DNA of 5,189 nt from Gemmatimonadota bacterium (GTDB lineage Bacteria; Latescibacterota; UBA2968; UBA8231): positions 1 through 5,189 of the forward strand of contig VXZF01000265.1 of NCBI GenBank assembly GCA_009845645.1, written 5' to 3'. The notes below the pieces were generated by a model, which saw only the letters and a program-made list of their open reading frames with translations, had not been told where the DNA came from and made no database searches. A program made the position numbers and the translations under genes. Below are positions 1 through 5,189 of the stretch, in pieces; positions within the stretch are counted from its first letter, which is position 1; every line of letters begins with the position of its first letter.

Positions 1-59
1 ACATTCTCCACGGCGACGACATCTCCGTAGTGTTTGGACAGTTCGCGTACTTCAATCAC
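1..59 (-). CDS. ABC transporter ATP-binding protein, N-terminal fragment (cut by window edge)
   Basis: Only the first 19 complete codons are in the window; the gene continues past the left edge. Read from a GTG at 59, they give VIEVRELSKHYGDVVAVENV (the final V from an incomplete codon). This is the typical opening strand of an ABC ATPase: a first beta strand, then the L-S-K-x-Y-G segment holding the A-loop tyrosine that stacks on the adenine of ATP. The Walker A motif would lie about 20 residues further on and is outside the window. The GTG start is well supported: GGAGG lies at 72-68, eight bases upstream, directly after the stop codon of the DUF58 gene (TAA at 75-73), so translation is probably coupled. 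Following moxR and DUF58 genes, it may be an ABC-2-type exporter ATPase, but the substrate cannot be told from this fragment. Confidence 0.8.
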   Translation of the reverse strand, partial: MIEVRELSKHYGDVVAVEN

Positions 60-72
60 CGTAACTTCCTCC

Positions 73-948
73 TTAGTGTCGCTGCATCCGCGCGCGAAAA
101 AAGTGAATGAGAGGTTCGACATAAGGGCGCGACAGATCAATCGCGATTTCGTCAACGCCCGCCTTGTGTAATAGACTGCTGCGGCGCTCGGCCGCGGCCC
201 GCTGTTCGGCGGCGAAAAACGCGCGCACGCCCTCGTGGCCGCTATCGACGAGCACCTGTTGGCCGGTCTCGGCGTCTTGCAGGTTGATAAAACCAACATC
301 GGGTAGGTCCCACTCGCGCGGGTCGCTCACCACCACGGCGATCAAATCGTGGCGCTGGCTCAAGTGCCGCAACGCCGGCTCGTAGCCTTGGTCGAGAAAG
401 TCGGAGATAACAAAGATCACGCTGCGGCGGTGCAAGACGCGGCTGAGGTATTCCAAGGCCCCGGCGATGGAGGTCTTGCGCCCCTGCGGCTGAAAGTACA
501 GTAGCTCGCGCAACACGCGCAAGACGTGCTTGCGCCCCTTTTTCGGCGGCACGAAGACCTCAACCTCGTCGGTGAAGATGAGCAGACCCACTCGGTCGTT
601 GTTCTTGATCGCACTAAAGGCCAACAGCGCTGAAACTTCGACCCCAATTTCCCCCTTCATCTGCTGCTGTGAGCCAAAGGCCCCAGACGCGCTGGCATCT
701 ACCACCAGCACGGCGGTCAGCTCGCGCTCTTCGTCGAATATTTTGATGAAGGGTGTTCCCACCCGCGCCGTTACGTTCCAGTCGATGTGGCGCACATCGT
801 CGCCGGGCTGGTATTCGCGCGCCTCGGCAAACTCCATCCCCCGCCCCTTAAACGCCGAGTGGTATTCTCCGGCGAAGAGGTTGTTCACCATGCTGCGGGT
901 GTGAATCTCGATCAGGCGAACTTTGTCGAGTATCTCTTTGGGAATCAC
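73..948 (-). CDS. DUF58 family protein with vWA-like domain, MoxR partner
   Basis: A 291-residue protein of the DUF58 family, normally found with MoxR ATPases. The family signature is clear at residues 35-62: GRGMEF, then REYQPGDD, then IDWNVTAR. A von Willebrand A-like fold follows, with a metal-site (MIDAS-like) motif D84-A-S86-A-S88 at the end of a hydrophobic strand, a possible T159 and an aspartate D183 in the strand ending ISDF. No membrane segment is evident, whereas some DUF58 proteins have N-terminal membrane helices. The length is ordinary for the short, soluble form. I chose the GTG at 948 because AGGTGA, a strong anti-SD match, lies eight bases upstream (962-957) and because family members commonly begin with I-P-K-E. 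A GTG at 960 would add four residues but has a weaker ribosome site. The longer open frame to 1152 overlaps moxR and is non-homologous. The gap after the moxR stop is 19 bp, so the two are probably cotranscribed. The role is probably as a scaffold or adaptor; the biochemical function is not established. Confidence 0.93.
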   Translation of the reverse strand: MIPKEILDKVRLIEIHTRSMVNNLFAGEYHSAFKGRGMEFAEAREYQPGDDVRHIDWNVTARVGTPFIKIFDEERELTAVLVVDASASGAFGSQQQMKGEIGVEVSALLAFSAIKNNDRVGLLIFTDEVEVFVPPKKGRKHVLRVLRELLYFQPQGRKTSIAGALEYLSRVLHRRSVIFVISDFLDQGYEPALRHLSQRHDLIAVVVSDPREWDLPDVGFINLQDAETGQQVLVDSGHEGVRAFFAAEQRAAAERRSSLLHKAGVDEIAIDLSRPYVEPLIHFFRARMQRH

Positions 949-956
949 GGCTCGGC

Positions 957-962
957 TCACCT
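957..962 (-). promoter_or_regulatory. Ribosome binding site deciding the DUF58 start
   Basis: AGGTGA on the minus strand matches the anti-Shine-Dalgarno end of 16S rRNA and sits eight bases before the GTG at 948. It overlaps the alternative GTG at 960, which favours the shorter protein. It lies just after the moxR stop codon (970-968), consistent with translational coupling. Confidence 0.55.
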
Positions 963-967
963 TGGCT

Positions 968-1966
968 TCAGGGAACTTCAATGTGGTCGAAAAGCTGCTG
1001 CACAATGTGATCGCTGTCGATTTCCTCGGCCTCGGCCTCGTACGAGGCAATGATCCGATGCCTGAGCACATCGGCCCCCACGGCCTTGACATCTTCCGGG
1101 GTGACGTAGCCGCGCCGCTGGATGAAGGCGTGGGCGCGCGCCGTGCGGACAAGGAAAATAGCAGCCCGCGGCGAGGCCCCGTACTCGATCAGCGGTGCCA
1201 TATCGGCTAGCCCGTAGTCGGCCGGTCGCCGGGTGGCCTGGACGAGATCGACGACGTAATCCTTGATCTTGTCGTCGATATAGACGATCTCCACTACCTC
1301 GCGCAGGCGGCGTATTTCGTCGATGCCCACCGTTTGCTCCACCTCAATCAGACTGTCGTTGGCCATGCGGTCCAATATCAACCGCTCCTCGGCACGCGAT
1401 GGGTAGGCGACTTTCACCTTGAGCATGAAGCGATCGACTTGGGCCTCGGGCAGCGGGTAGGTTCCCTCTTGATCAATCGGGTTCTGGGTGGCCATGACCA
1501 AGAACGGGTCGTCGAGGGCATAGGTTTCCTCGCCGATGGTCACCTGCCGCTCCTGCATGCACTCCAAAAGTGCACTCTGCACTTTGGCCGGTGCCCGGTT
1601 TATTTCGTCGGCCAAGATCAAATGGGCGAAGATCGGGCCTTTCTTGGGAATGAAGACCCCTTGGTGCTGGTTGTAGATGGTGGTCCCGGTCAGATCGGCG
1701 GGCAAAAGATCGGGGGTAAACTGGATTCGCTTGAACTGGGCCGCTACGATCCTCGCCAGCGTCGCCACCGTCAGGGTCTTGGCTAGTCCGGGCACCCCTT
1801 CGAGGAGGATGTGGCCATTGCACAACAGCCCCATCAGGATTCGCTCTACCATGGTGCGTTGGCCGACGATGACCCGGTCCATTTCCTGCAAGATGCGCTC
1901 CACCACCGCGCTCTCGCGCTGGACCTGCTCGCTAATGGCGTGGATGTCTATTGTTGTTTGCGTCAT
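968..1966 (-). CDS. moxR: MoxR family AAA+ ATPase
   Basis: A complete 332-residue MoxR-type AAA+ ATPase, of usual length for the family (about 310-340). Visible motifs in order are Walker A GVPGLAKT (57-64), Walker B LILADE (116-121) followed by INRAPAKVQ, sensor 1 ATQNP (159-163), the IDQEGTYPLPEAQVDRF segment (164-180) with the likely arginine finger R179, and sensor 2 GASPRA (263-268, R267). The C-terminal lid has the usual VTPEDV (288-293) and RHRI (302-305). All catalytic motifs are intact. MoxR proteins are thought to act as chaperone-like ATPases that help mature or activate partners, often vWA-domain proteins; the DUF58/vWA protein encoded directly downstream is the obvious partner. 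The ATG at 1966 has GAGAG at 1979-1975, eight bases upstream. A terminator upstream (2003-2034) separates it from the preceding gene, so it is probably the first gene of the moxR-DUF58-ABC operon. Confidence 0.97.
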   Translation of the reverse strand: MTQTTIDIHAISEQVQRESAVVERILQEMDRVIVGQRTMVERILMGLLCNGHILLEGVPGLAKTLTVATLARIVAAQFKRIQFTPDLLPADLTGTTIYNQHQGVFIPKKGPIFAHLILADEINRAPAKVQSALLECMQERQVTIGEETYALDDPFLVMATQNPIDQEGTYPLPEAQVDRFMLKVKVAYPSRAEERLILDRMANDSLIEVEQTVGIDEIRRLREVVEIVYIDDKIKDYVVDLVQATRRPADYGLADMAPLIEYGASPRAAIFLVRTARAHAFIQRRGYVTPEDVKAVGADVLRHRIIASYEAEAEEIDSDHIVQQLFDHIEVP

Positions 1967-2002
1967 CGGATGTGCTCTCTACATGCTTTGAGTCTCAGCC
2001 AA

Positions 2003-2034
2003 TAAAAAACCGCCCTGCGGATTCGCAAGCGGCT
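2003..2034 (-). terminator. Rho-independent terminator after the TPR lipoprotein gene
   Basis: On the minus strand a GC-rich stem forms between CCGC (2032-2029) and GCGG (2013-2010) and between TGCG (2027-2024) and CGCA (2019-2016). There is a small internal bulge (T opposite GG) and a four-base AATC loop. The stem is followed at once by six T residues (2009-2004). It lies 42 bp after the stop codon of the TPR gene and 37 bp before the moxR start. It probably ends the upstream transcript, although it could also act as an attenuator in a moxR leader. Confidence 0.75.
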
Positions 2035-2075
2035 GGACCCATCTGCCTCAGACCTTTATGGCAACTTCTAATGTG

Positions 2076-2567
2076 TCAAGGAGCGGCGACCTCATCGTGA
2101 AATTGAACCCATTCTTGAGGGGCGCGCCCGACGTTGGGCAACAGATGCCGGGCACTGGCAGCCAGTTCGGAATCCGGGTAATTCTCAATCACGCGCTGAT
2201 AGGCCCGCCGCGCTTGCTCTAGGTCGCGGATGTGCTCCTCATATATAAAGGCGATCATAAATTGGGCTTCGTCGCCGTGCTCGCTAGCGGGATATTCGGC
2301 CAACACGCGTTCGTAATAGCTAATGGCCTCCTGCATCTTCCCTTGCTGCTGGGCCAAGCCGGCGAGTTTTCTCAGCGCCTCCGGTGCCTTGGGAGATTGG
2401 CCAAAGCGTTCGATAAAAGCCGTAAAATGCGCGACCGCTTGGTCGGCCGTGGCGGGATCAACCGCCGCGGCCTCGCCGGCCGCGAACAGCTCTTCAGCGC
2501 TTTGCTGACCGCAACCTGTCCACCAAGACCCGGCGATAAATATTCCCAGTAGTATCCTCGACCACAT
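2076..2567 (-). CDS. TPR-repeat protein, putative lipoprotein (YbgF/BamD-like repeats)
   Basis: A 163-residue protein beginning with a short hydrophobic segment (residues 3-16) that ends in TGC, with C19 as a candidate lipidated cysteine. The lipobox is poor because tryptophan occupies position -3, so lipidation is likely but uncertain. The rest is about three tetratricopeptide-type helical repeats, at roughly 42-75, 78-112 and 115-147. Each has the A-x-x-x-Y/F and E-x-F/Y-P pattern (for example YYERVLAEYPAS and YQRVIENYPDS) seen in BamD, YbgF/CpoB and other periplasmic scaffolds. It probably mediates protein-protein contacts in the periplasm; no specific partner can be named. The ATG at 2567 is the first possible start, because an in-frame TAG lies immediately before it, but there is no recognisable Shine-Dalgarno sequence. 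The leader is AT-rich. The gene follows the FmdB gene by 35 bp, perhaps in the same transcript, and is followed by a terminator. Confidence 0.85.
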   Translation of the reverse strand: MWSRILLGIFIAGSWWTGCGQQSAEELFAAGEAAAVDPATADQAVAHFTAFIERFGQSPKAPEALRKLAGLAQQQGKMQEAISYYERVLAEYPASEHGDEAQFMIAFIYEEHIRDLEQARRAYQRVIENYPDSELAASARHLLPNVGRAPQEWVQFHDEVAAP

Positions 2568-2602
2568 CTATAATTTAACCGAGCATCGCGCGGGAAAGTT
2601 CC

Positions 2603-2890
2603 TCAATCGGCTTTGGCGACATTCGCTTTGCTATCACCCTTTTTGTCGCCTGCCTTGCTGCTGCCGCTGTCTTTGTCGGCTTTAGCCGCCTTCTGGTATC
2701 CATCGCTGCGATAGTCCGTTATGTAAAAGCCCGTTCCCTTGAAAAGCAGGCCGCCGCCCATGCCGATGAGCCGCTTGACCGGGCCTTTACAACTTGCTTC
2801 CGGGCAGGTTTGGCGCGGCTCGGCCGTAATGCTTTGAAACTCTTCAAATCGGTGGCCGCACTGCTGACATTCGTATTCGTATGTGGGCAT
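2603..2890 (-). CDS. FmdB family zinc-ribbon regulatory protein
   Basis: A 95-residue FmdB-family protein. It opens with the family signature [20 protein letters not shown] and has a zinc ribbon built from C8-x2-C11 and C29-x4-C34. The conserved segment [19 protein letters not shown] then ITDYRSDGY (38-65) follows. The second cysteine pair is spaced by four residues rather than the more common two. Residues 66-95 are a lysine-, serine- and aspartate-rich, probably disordered tail, typical of the family. FmdB proteins are called putative regulatory proteins after a neighbour of formamidase/amidase genes, but their molecular role is largely unknown. I chose the ATG at 2890 because family homology begins exactly there and GAGAG lies eight bases upstream (2903-2899). 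The open frame extends to 2983, but the extra 31 residues overlap the upstream gene and are not family sequence. Confidence 0.95.
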   Translation of the reverse strand: MPTYEYECQQCGHRFEEFQSITAEPRQTCPEASCKGPVKRLIGMGGGLLFKGTGFYITDYRSDGYQKAAKADKDSGSSKAGDKKGDSKANVAKAD

Positions 2891-2916
2891 GGCGTTGGCT
2901 CTCGTTATAACTAAAA

Positions 2917-2946
2917 ATACAAACTTATTAATATAAATTCGGTCAA
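2917..2946 (-). promoter_or_regulatory. Possible promoter for the FmdB gene
   Basis: The 56-bp gap before the FmdB gene is markedly AT-rich compared with the surrounding coding DNA. TTGACC (2946-2941, five of six -35 bases) directly follows the stop codon of the upstream gene. At 18 bp spacing comes TTGTAT (2922-2917), a weak -10 match. A start near 2910 would leave a leader of about 20 bases carrying the GAGAG ribosome site. The weak -10 makes this tentative; an AT-rich, A-tract-like spacer is the main support. Confidence 0.3.
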
Positions 2947-4953
2947 CTAGGAACGCAATACTTGGCGCTGCATCGAGTCCCATCCGTCGGCACCCATTTC
3001 CGGGAGATCGCCCGTGCCGAGGGAGCGCACCTTGTCGTGCTCGATTTTGAGCAAGGTCAGCGCGCTATTGGAGCGCACGTCCGGGGACAGAGAGATGGTG
3101 CCCGAGGCTCCTTGGTAGAAACGGACCGTAGCCAACCAATCAATTAGTGCGGCTGGATCGCGATGCCCCTGCTCCCACCCGTCAATGAGCAAGCGGGTGG
3201 CGTCGTAACCAGCCGCCGCGTAGTGTGGGTCGCGGCGGAATTGCTTGCGAAAGTTGCTGACAAACGACTTCTCAGCCGCGGACTCGGCCTGCCGCACGGA
3301 AACGAAAATGACTCCGTCGAAATTTTTGCGCTCGCCCGGGCGCATCTGCCGGATGGCTTCGGGATCCCACCAAGCATCGTTGCCGAGGACTTGGGTCTGC
3401 AAGCGGTGAAAGTGAACCTGCGGCGCGATGGTCTGGGCATCCTCAAAACTTTCGACTACTACCACTATCCCGTCGATGGTGTCGATAAACATATCCGCTG
3501 TTAGCTCTTCCTCGACTTCTAGCTCTTCCTCGACCACTTCAAGCGTATCCGGCGGTGGCGGCCTCAGCGCAAAACCGGCCTTGCGAATCTCCTCAAAAAC
3601 GAGGCGGAAATCCTTCGTCTCGTTGGGGACATACCAATCGCTGTGCGCGACCTGGCCGCCGTTGCGCTCGGCAATGCGGATGAATTCGCGCGCAAAATCC
3701 CAGCCGTAGTCGCTGAGGGGAGCAATAATCGCCAAGTGTTCCAAGCCGAGGACCAAGGTCGCGTACTCGCCCAATAAGCGCGCCTCCGTCGTCGGAACCG
3801 TACTCAACTGGAAGATGCTGTGGCCGAGCGAATCCAAGCCACTCTGTTGAGCCAGCGGCACCAACAGGGGAACACCGGCGCGCGCGGCAACCGTCGCCGC
3901 CACAACGCTAGAACTGCTGAAGAGCGGACCGACAATAGCCACGACTCCTTGATCCAGCAGTCGCTGGGCACCGTACGCTACGCGCAACAAACCGCTGGCC
4001 GGGCTTTCGCTAATGTCGTCGCTGTGATCGGTAGCGATGGGTAAATTCCCGTAGTCAACCCCGGTGTCGGCAACTACCAGTTCAAAGGGAATACCAGCTT
4101 CCCGATTGGCCAATTGCACACCATCGTGGAGTTCTTCGCCGATCCGGTAGTCAACCCCGGTCATCGGCAGCAACAAGCCCAGCCGGGGCGATTCCGCGCC
4201 AACGCGCGGGCTATATGCGGTCAGATCGCTCCCCCAGACGGCGGCTATCGGAGCAAATATGCCACTGACGACGCTGTCGCGATAAGTCTGCATCGCCTCG
4301 GCGGCTTCCTCTTGCCAGCCGAGGCGCTGATACCAGCGCGCCCGGCCGAAGAACAGAGCTTCGCGCAGACGCCCAGCCCCTACGGCCTGACGCAAACGCG
4401 TCTGCTCTTGTGCTTTTAGTTGTCCGTTCCAATACATGGCCGCCAACCGCTCGGCTGCTTGGGCTTGAATGCCAAGCGGGGCTTGCGTGGCCAACAAACG
4501 ACCGTACTGGGATGCGGCCTCGGAGTAGTGCTTGCTGTTGAAAAACGAGTCGCCAATCAACAGCCGGGCATTGGGCAGGTAGCGGCTGGTAGGAAACCTA
4601 CGCTGCAAGACCAAGGCTGCGTCGATGGCTTCGGCAAAGCGACCTAAGCGGTACATGGCTTTTCCCACGAGGAACTGACCGGCACTGGACCGCTGGTTAA
4701 TCGGGAACTCCGCTAGCTGCCGCAAATGATTGAGAGCCTCGTCGAAACGCCCCTGTTTATAAGCTGCAAGCCCATTGCCAAAAACCTTTTCGGCGTCGGC
4801 CGAATACGTCCACGTGCGCGCCTGACATTCGGCGAAGTTCGGCATCAGCATCGCCGCAAAGACCACGCATACGTAGCGAGCAATGTATTGCCGACAACGG
4901 GGCCTGGGTTGTCCGCATCTGAGAGGACGAGTATATTTTTTACGCCACGGCAT
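2947..4953 (-). CDS. Exported TPR plus periplasmic-binding-fold protein (LpoA/Leu-Ile-Val-binding-like)
   Basis: A 668-residue protein in three parts. Residues 1-45 form an export signal: a long, arginine-rich n-region, a hydrophobic core (about 27-40) and a probable signal peptidase I site near A45. Residues 52-230 contain TPR/Sel1-like helical repeats (for example [14 protein letters not shown] and [14 protein letters not shown]). Residues 256-668 match a type-1 periplasmic-binding fold: [10 protein letters not shown] (257-266), a second strand with [13 protein letters not shown] (337-349), [10 protein letters not shown] (359-368), [11 protein letters not shown] (583-593) and [11 protein letters not shown] (615-625). 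TPR plus this fold, and the length, recall E. coli LpoA (678 residues), an outer-membrane activator of penicillin-binding protein 1A. However, no lipobox is seen, so a soluble periplasmic solute-binding role is equally possible. A proline-rich and acidic insertion (464-485) is unusual. The ATG at 4953 is preferred: GGAAAGG lies six bases upstream. A TTG at 4986 extends the frame but lacks a ribosome site. Confidence 0.85.
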   Translation of the reverse strand: MPWRKKYTRPLRCGQPRPRCRQYIARYVCVVFAAMLMPNFAECQARTWTYSADAEKVFGNGLAAYKQGRFDEALNHLRQLAEFPINQRSSAGQFLVGKAMYRLGRFAEAIDAALVLQRRFPTSRYLPNARLLIGDSFFNSKHYSEAASQYGRLLATQAPLGIQAQAAERLAAMYWNGQLKAQEQTRLRQAVGAGRLREALFFGRARWYQRLGWQEEAAEAMQTYRDSVVSGIFAPIAAVWGSDLTAYSPRVGAESPRLGLLLPMTGVDYRIGEELHDGVQLANREAGIPFELVVADTGVDYGNLPIATDHSDDISESPASGLLRVAYGAQRLLDQGVVAIVGPLFSSSSVVAATVAARAGVPLLVPLAQQSGLDSLGHSIFQLSTVPTTEARLLGEYATLVLGLEHLAIIAPLSDYGWDFAREFIRIAERNGGQVAHSDWYVPNETKDFRLVFEEIRKAGFALRPPPPDTLEVVEEELEVEEELTADMFIDTIDGIVVVVESFEDAQTIAPQVHFHRLQTQVLGNDAWWDPEAIRQMRPGERKNFDGVIFVSVRQAESAAEKSFVSNFRKQFRRDPHYAAAGYDATRLLIDGWEQGHRDPAALIDWLATVRFYQGASGTISLSPDVRSNSALTLLKIEHDKVRSLGTGDLPEMGADGWDSMQRQVLRS
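3502..3534 (-). repeat. Direct repeat encoding an acidic insertion
   Basis: A 15-bp perfect direct repeat (tagctcttcctcgac on the plus strand) occurs at 3502-3516 and 3520-3534, with an 18-bp period. It keeps frame and encodes the duplicated acidic stretch [11 protein letters not shown] (about residues 474-484) of the periplasmic-binding-fold protein, directly after a four-proline run. This looks like a small in-frame tandem duplication. Confidence 0.8.
4909..4937 (+). promoter_or_regulatory. Candidate sigma-70-type promoter of the ClpX-like gene
   Basis: TTGTCC (4909-4914, four of six -35 bases), then a 17-bp spacer, then TATATT (4932-4937, five of six -10 bases). Transcription would start near 4944 and give a leader of about 37 bases before the ATG at 4981. 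The promoter would lie within the signal-peptide codons of the divergent minus-strand gene. Confidence 0.45.
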
Positions 4954-4975
4954 TTCCAACCTTTCCTTTAGGTTA

Positions 4976-4981
4976 AATATA
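4976..4981 (-). promoter_or_regulatory. Possible -10 element of the minus-strand TPR/binding-fold gene
   Basis: TATATT on the minus strand lies 22 bp before the ATG at 4953. No good -35 box is present 16-18 bp upstream (CACTTT and neighbours). A transcript would start about at the ribosome site. It overlaps the start codon of the divergent gene. Weak evidence. Confidence 0.2.
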
Positions 4982-5189
4982 TGCAACCGCGTGCTGAAAA
5001 AGTGGAGATTGACCCAGAAAAACTGCGCAGTCTCCTAGCTAGACAAATCGAAGAACAAGAGCAAGCGCCTGCCCAACCCGAGGCGTCCTCCACCGAAGGC
5101 GAAGGCACGCAGACGGTCGAGTCCGAGGCTATCCACTTCGACCTCAAACCGGAAGAATTAGAGGCCTATCTCGATCAATACGTCATCAG
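4981..5189 (+). CDS. ClpX/HslU-like AAA+ ATPase, N-terminal fragment (cut by window edge)
   Basis: The first 69 codons of a plus-strand gene open to the right edge. Residues 1-28 (MQPRAEKVEIDPEKLRSLLA onward) look like a charged, partly helical start. Residues 29-50 are a low-complexity linker rich in Glu, Gln, Ser and Pro. Residues 52-69, IHFDLKPEELEAYLDQYVI with the preceding E, resemble the segment just before Walker A in ClpX and HslU (P-x-E-I-x-x-x-L-D-x-Y-V-I-G-Q). The Walker motifs would lie downstream and cannot be seen. There is no cysteine in the 69 residues, so the classical ClpX N-terminal C4 zinc-binding domain is absent. The ATG at 4981 is the first possible start because an in-frame TAG lies at 4969-4971. 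The ribosome site is weak (AGG at 4970-4972). The protein is probably an unfoldase-like ATPase; another AAA+ branch is possible. Confidence 0.6.
   Translation, partial: MQPRAEKVEIDPEKLRSLLARQIEEQEQAPAQPEASSTEGEGTQTVESEAIHFDLKPEELEAYLDQYVI

Noticed and set aside
949..1152. N-terminal extension of the DUF58 open frame to an ATG at 1152
   Set aside because: It overlaps the conserved C-terminus of moxR by almost 200 bp, is low-complexity Arg/Ser/Pro, and has no family homology. Good start signals occur at 948-960.
1334..1786. 150-residue plus-strand open frame antisense to moxR
   Set aside because: It lies entirely within the conserved moxR gene and is a composition-driven shadow. The translation has no recognisable domain.
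2074..2079. Perfect minus-strand TTGACA at the end of the TPR gene, a possible moxR promoter
   Set aside because: No -10 box lies at 16-18 bp (the nearest, CATAAA, is at 13), and the terminator lies between it and moxR.
2569..2574. Plus-strand TATAAT in the gap before the TPR gene
   Set aside because: No -35 match lies 17 bp upstream. It would drive only antisense RNA into the FmdB gene, so it is probably chance in an AT-rich gap.
2891..2983. N-terminal extension of the FmdB gene that resembles a hydrophobic leader
   Set aside because: FmdB proteins start at MPTYEY, which is exactly the ATG at 2890. The extension runs through AT-rich intergenic DNA and into the end of the upstream gene.
4114..4419. 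Plus-strand open frame antisense to the TPR/binding-fold gene
   Set aside because: It is a shadow of a well-supported gene, with no ribosome site or domain seen.
4954..4986. TTG start at 4986 for the TPR/binding-fold protein
   Set aside because: The ATG at 4953 has GGAAAGG six bases upstream. The TTG lacks a ribosome site and would lengthen an already long n-region.

Overview
The window looks like a piece of chromosome from a diderm bacterium, probably uncultured. The DNA is moderately GC-rich (roughly 55-60% by eye) with short AT-rich gaps between genes. GTG as well as ATG starts are used. The genes are dense, and both an exported TPR/periplasmic-binding-fold protein and a candidate lipoprotein are encoded, which suggests an outer membrane and periplasm. 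I cannot assign a phylum from the sequence. No transposase, integrase, CRISPR array, tRNA or rRNA was seen.

Layout. Six of the seven genes lie on the minus strand, so they are read right to left. From right to left they are: (1) an exported 668-residue protein with an N-terminal TPR-like region and a C-terminal type-1 periplasmic-binding fold, resembling LpoA-type penicillin-binding-protein activators and Leu/Ile/Val-binding proteins (2947-4953); (2) a 95-residue FmdB-family zinc ribbon (2603-2890); (3) a 163-residue TPR protein with a putative lipoprotein signal (2076-2567); (4) an intrinsic terminator (2003-2034); (5) a MoxR-family AAA+ ATPase (968-1966); (6) a DUF58/vWA-type protein (73-948); and (7) the first 19 codons of an ABC-transporter ATPase (1-59), which continues beyond the left edge. 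The only plus-strand gene starts at 4981 and runs off the right edge. It appears to be the N-terminus of a ClpX/HslU-like AAA+ ATPase and is divergent from gene 1, with only 27 bp between the two start codons.

How the genes work together. MoxR, DUF58 and the ABC ATPase are closely spaced and look like one translationally coupled operon. MoxR plus DUF58/vWA is a known conserved pair in which the ATPase is thought to act as a chaperone-like remodeller. The following ABC ATPase suggests the cluster serves a membrane or cell-envelope process, but that is inference. The terminator separates this operon from the upstream TPR gene. Genes 1-3 form a loose same-strand group: two of them are envelope proteins with TPRs, and the zinc ribbon lies between them. 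No new defence or mobile system is evident. The points most worth a second look are the very compact divergent control region at the right end, the ClpX-like protein with an N-terminus lacking the usual cysteine zinc-binding domain, and the short leader between the terminator and moxR.
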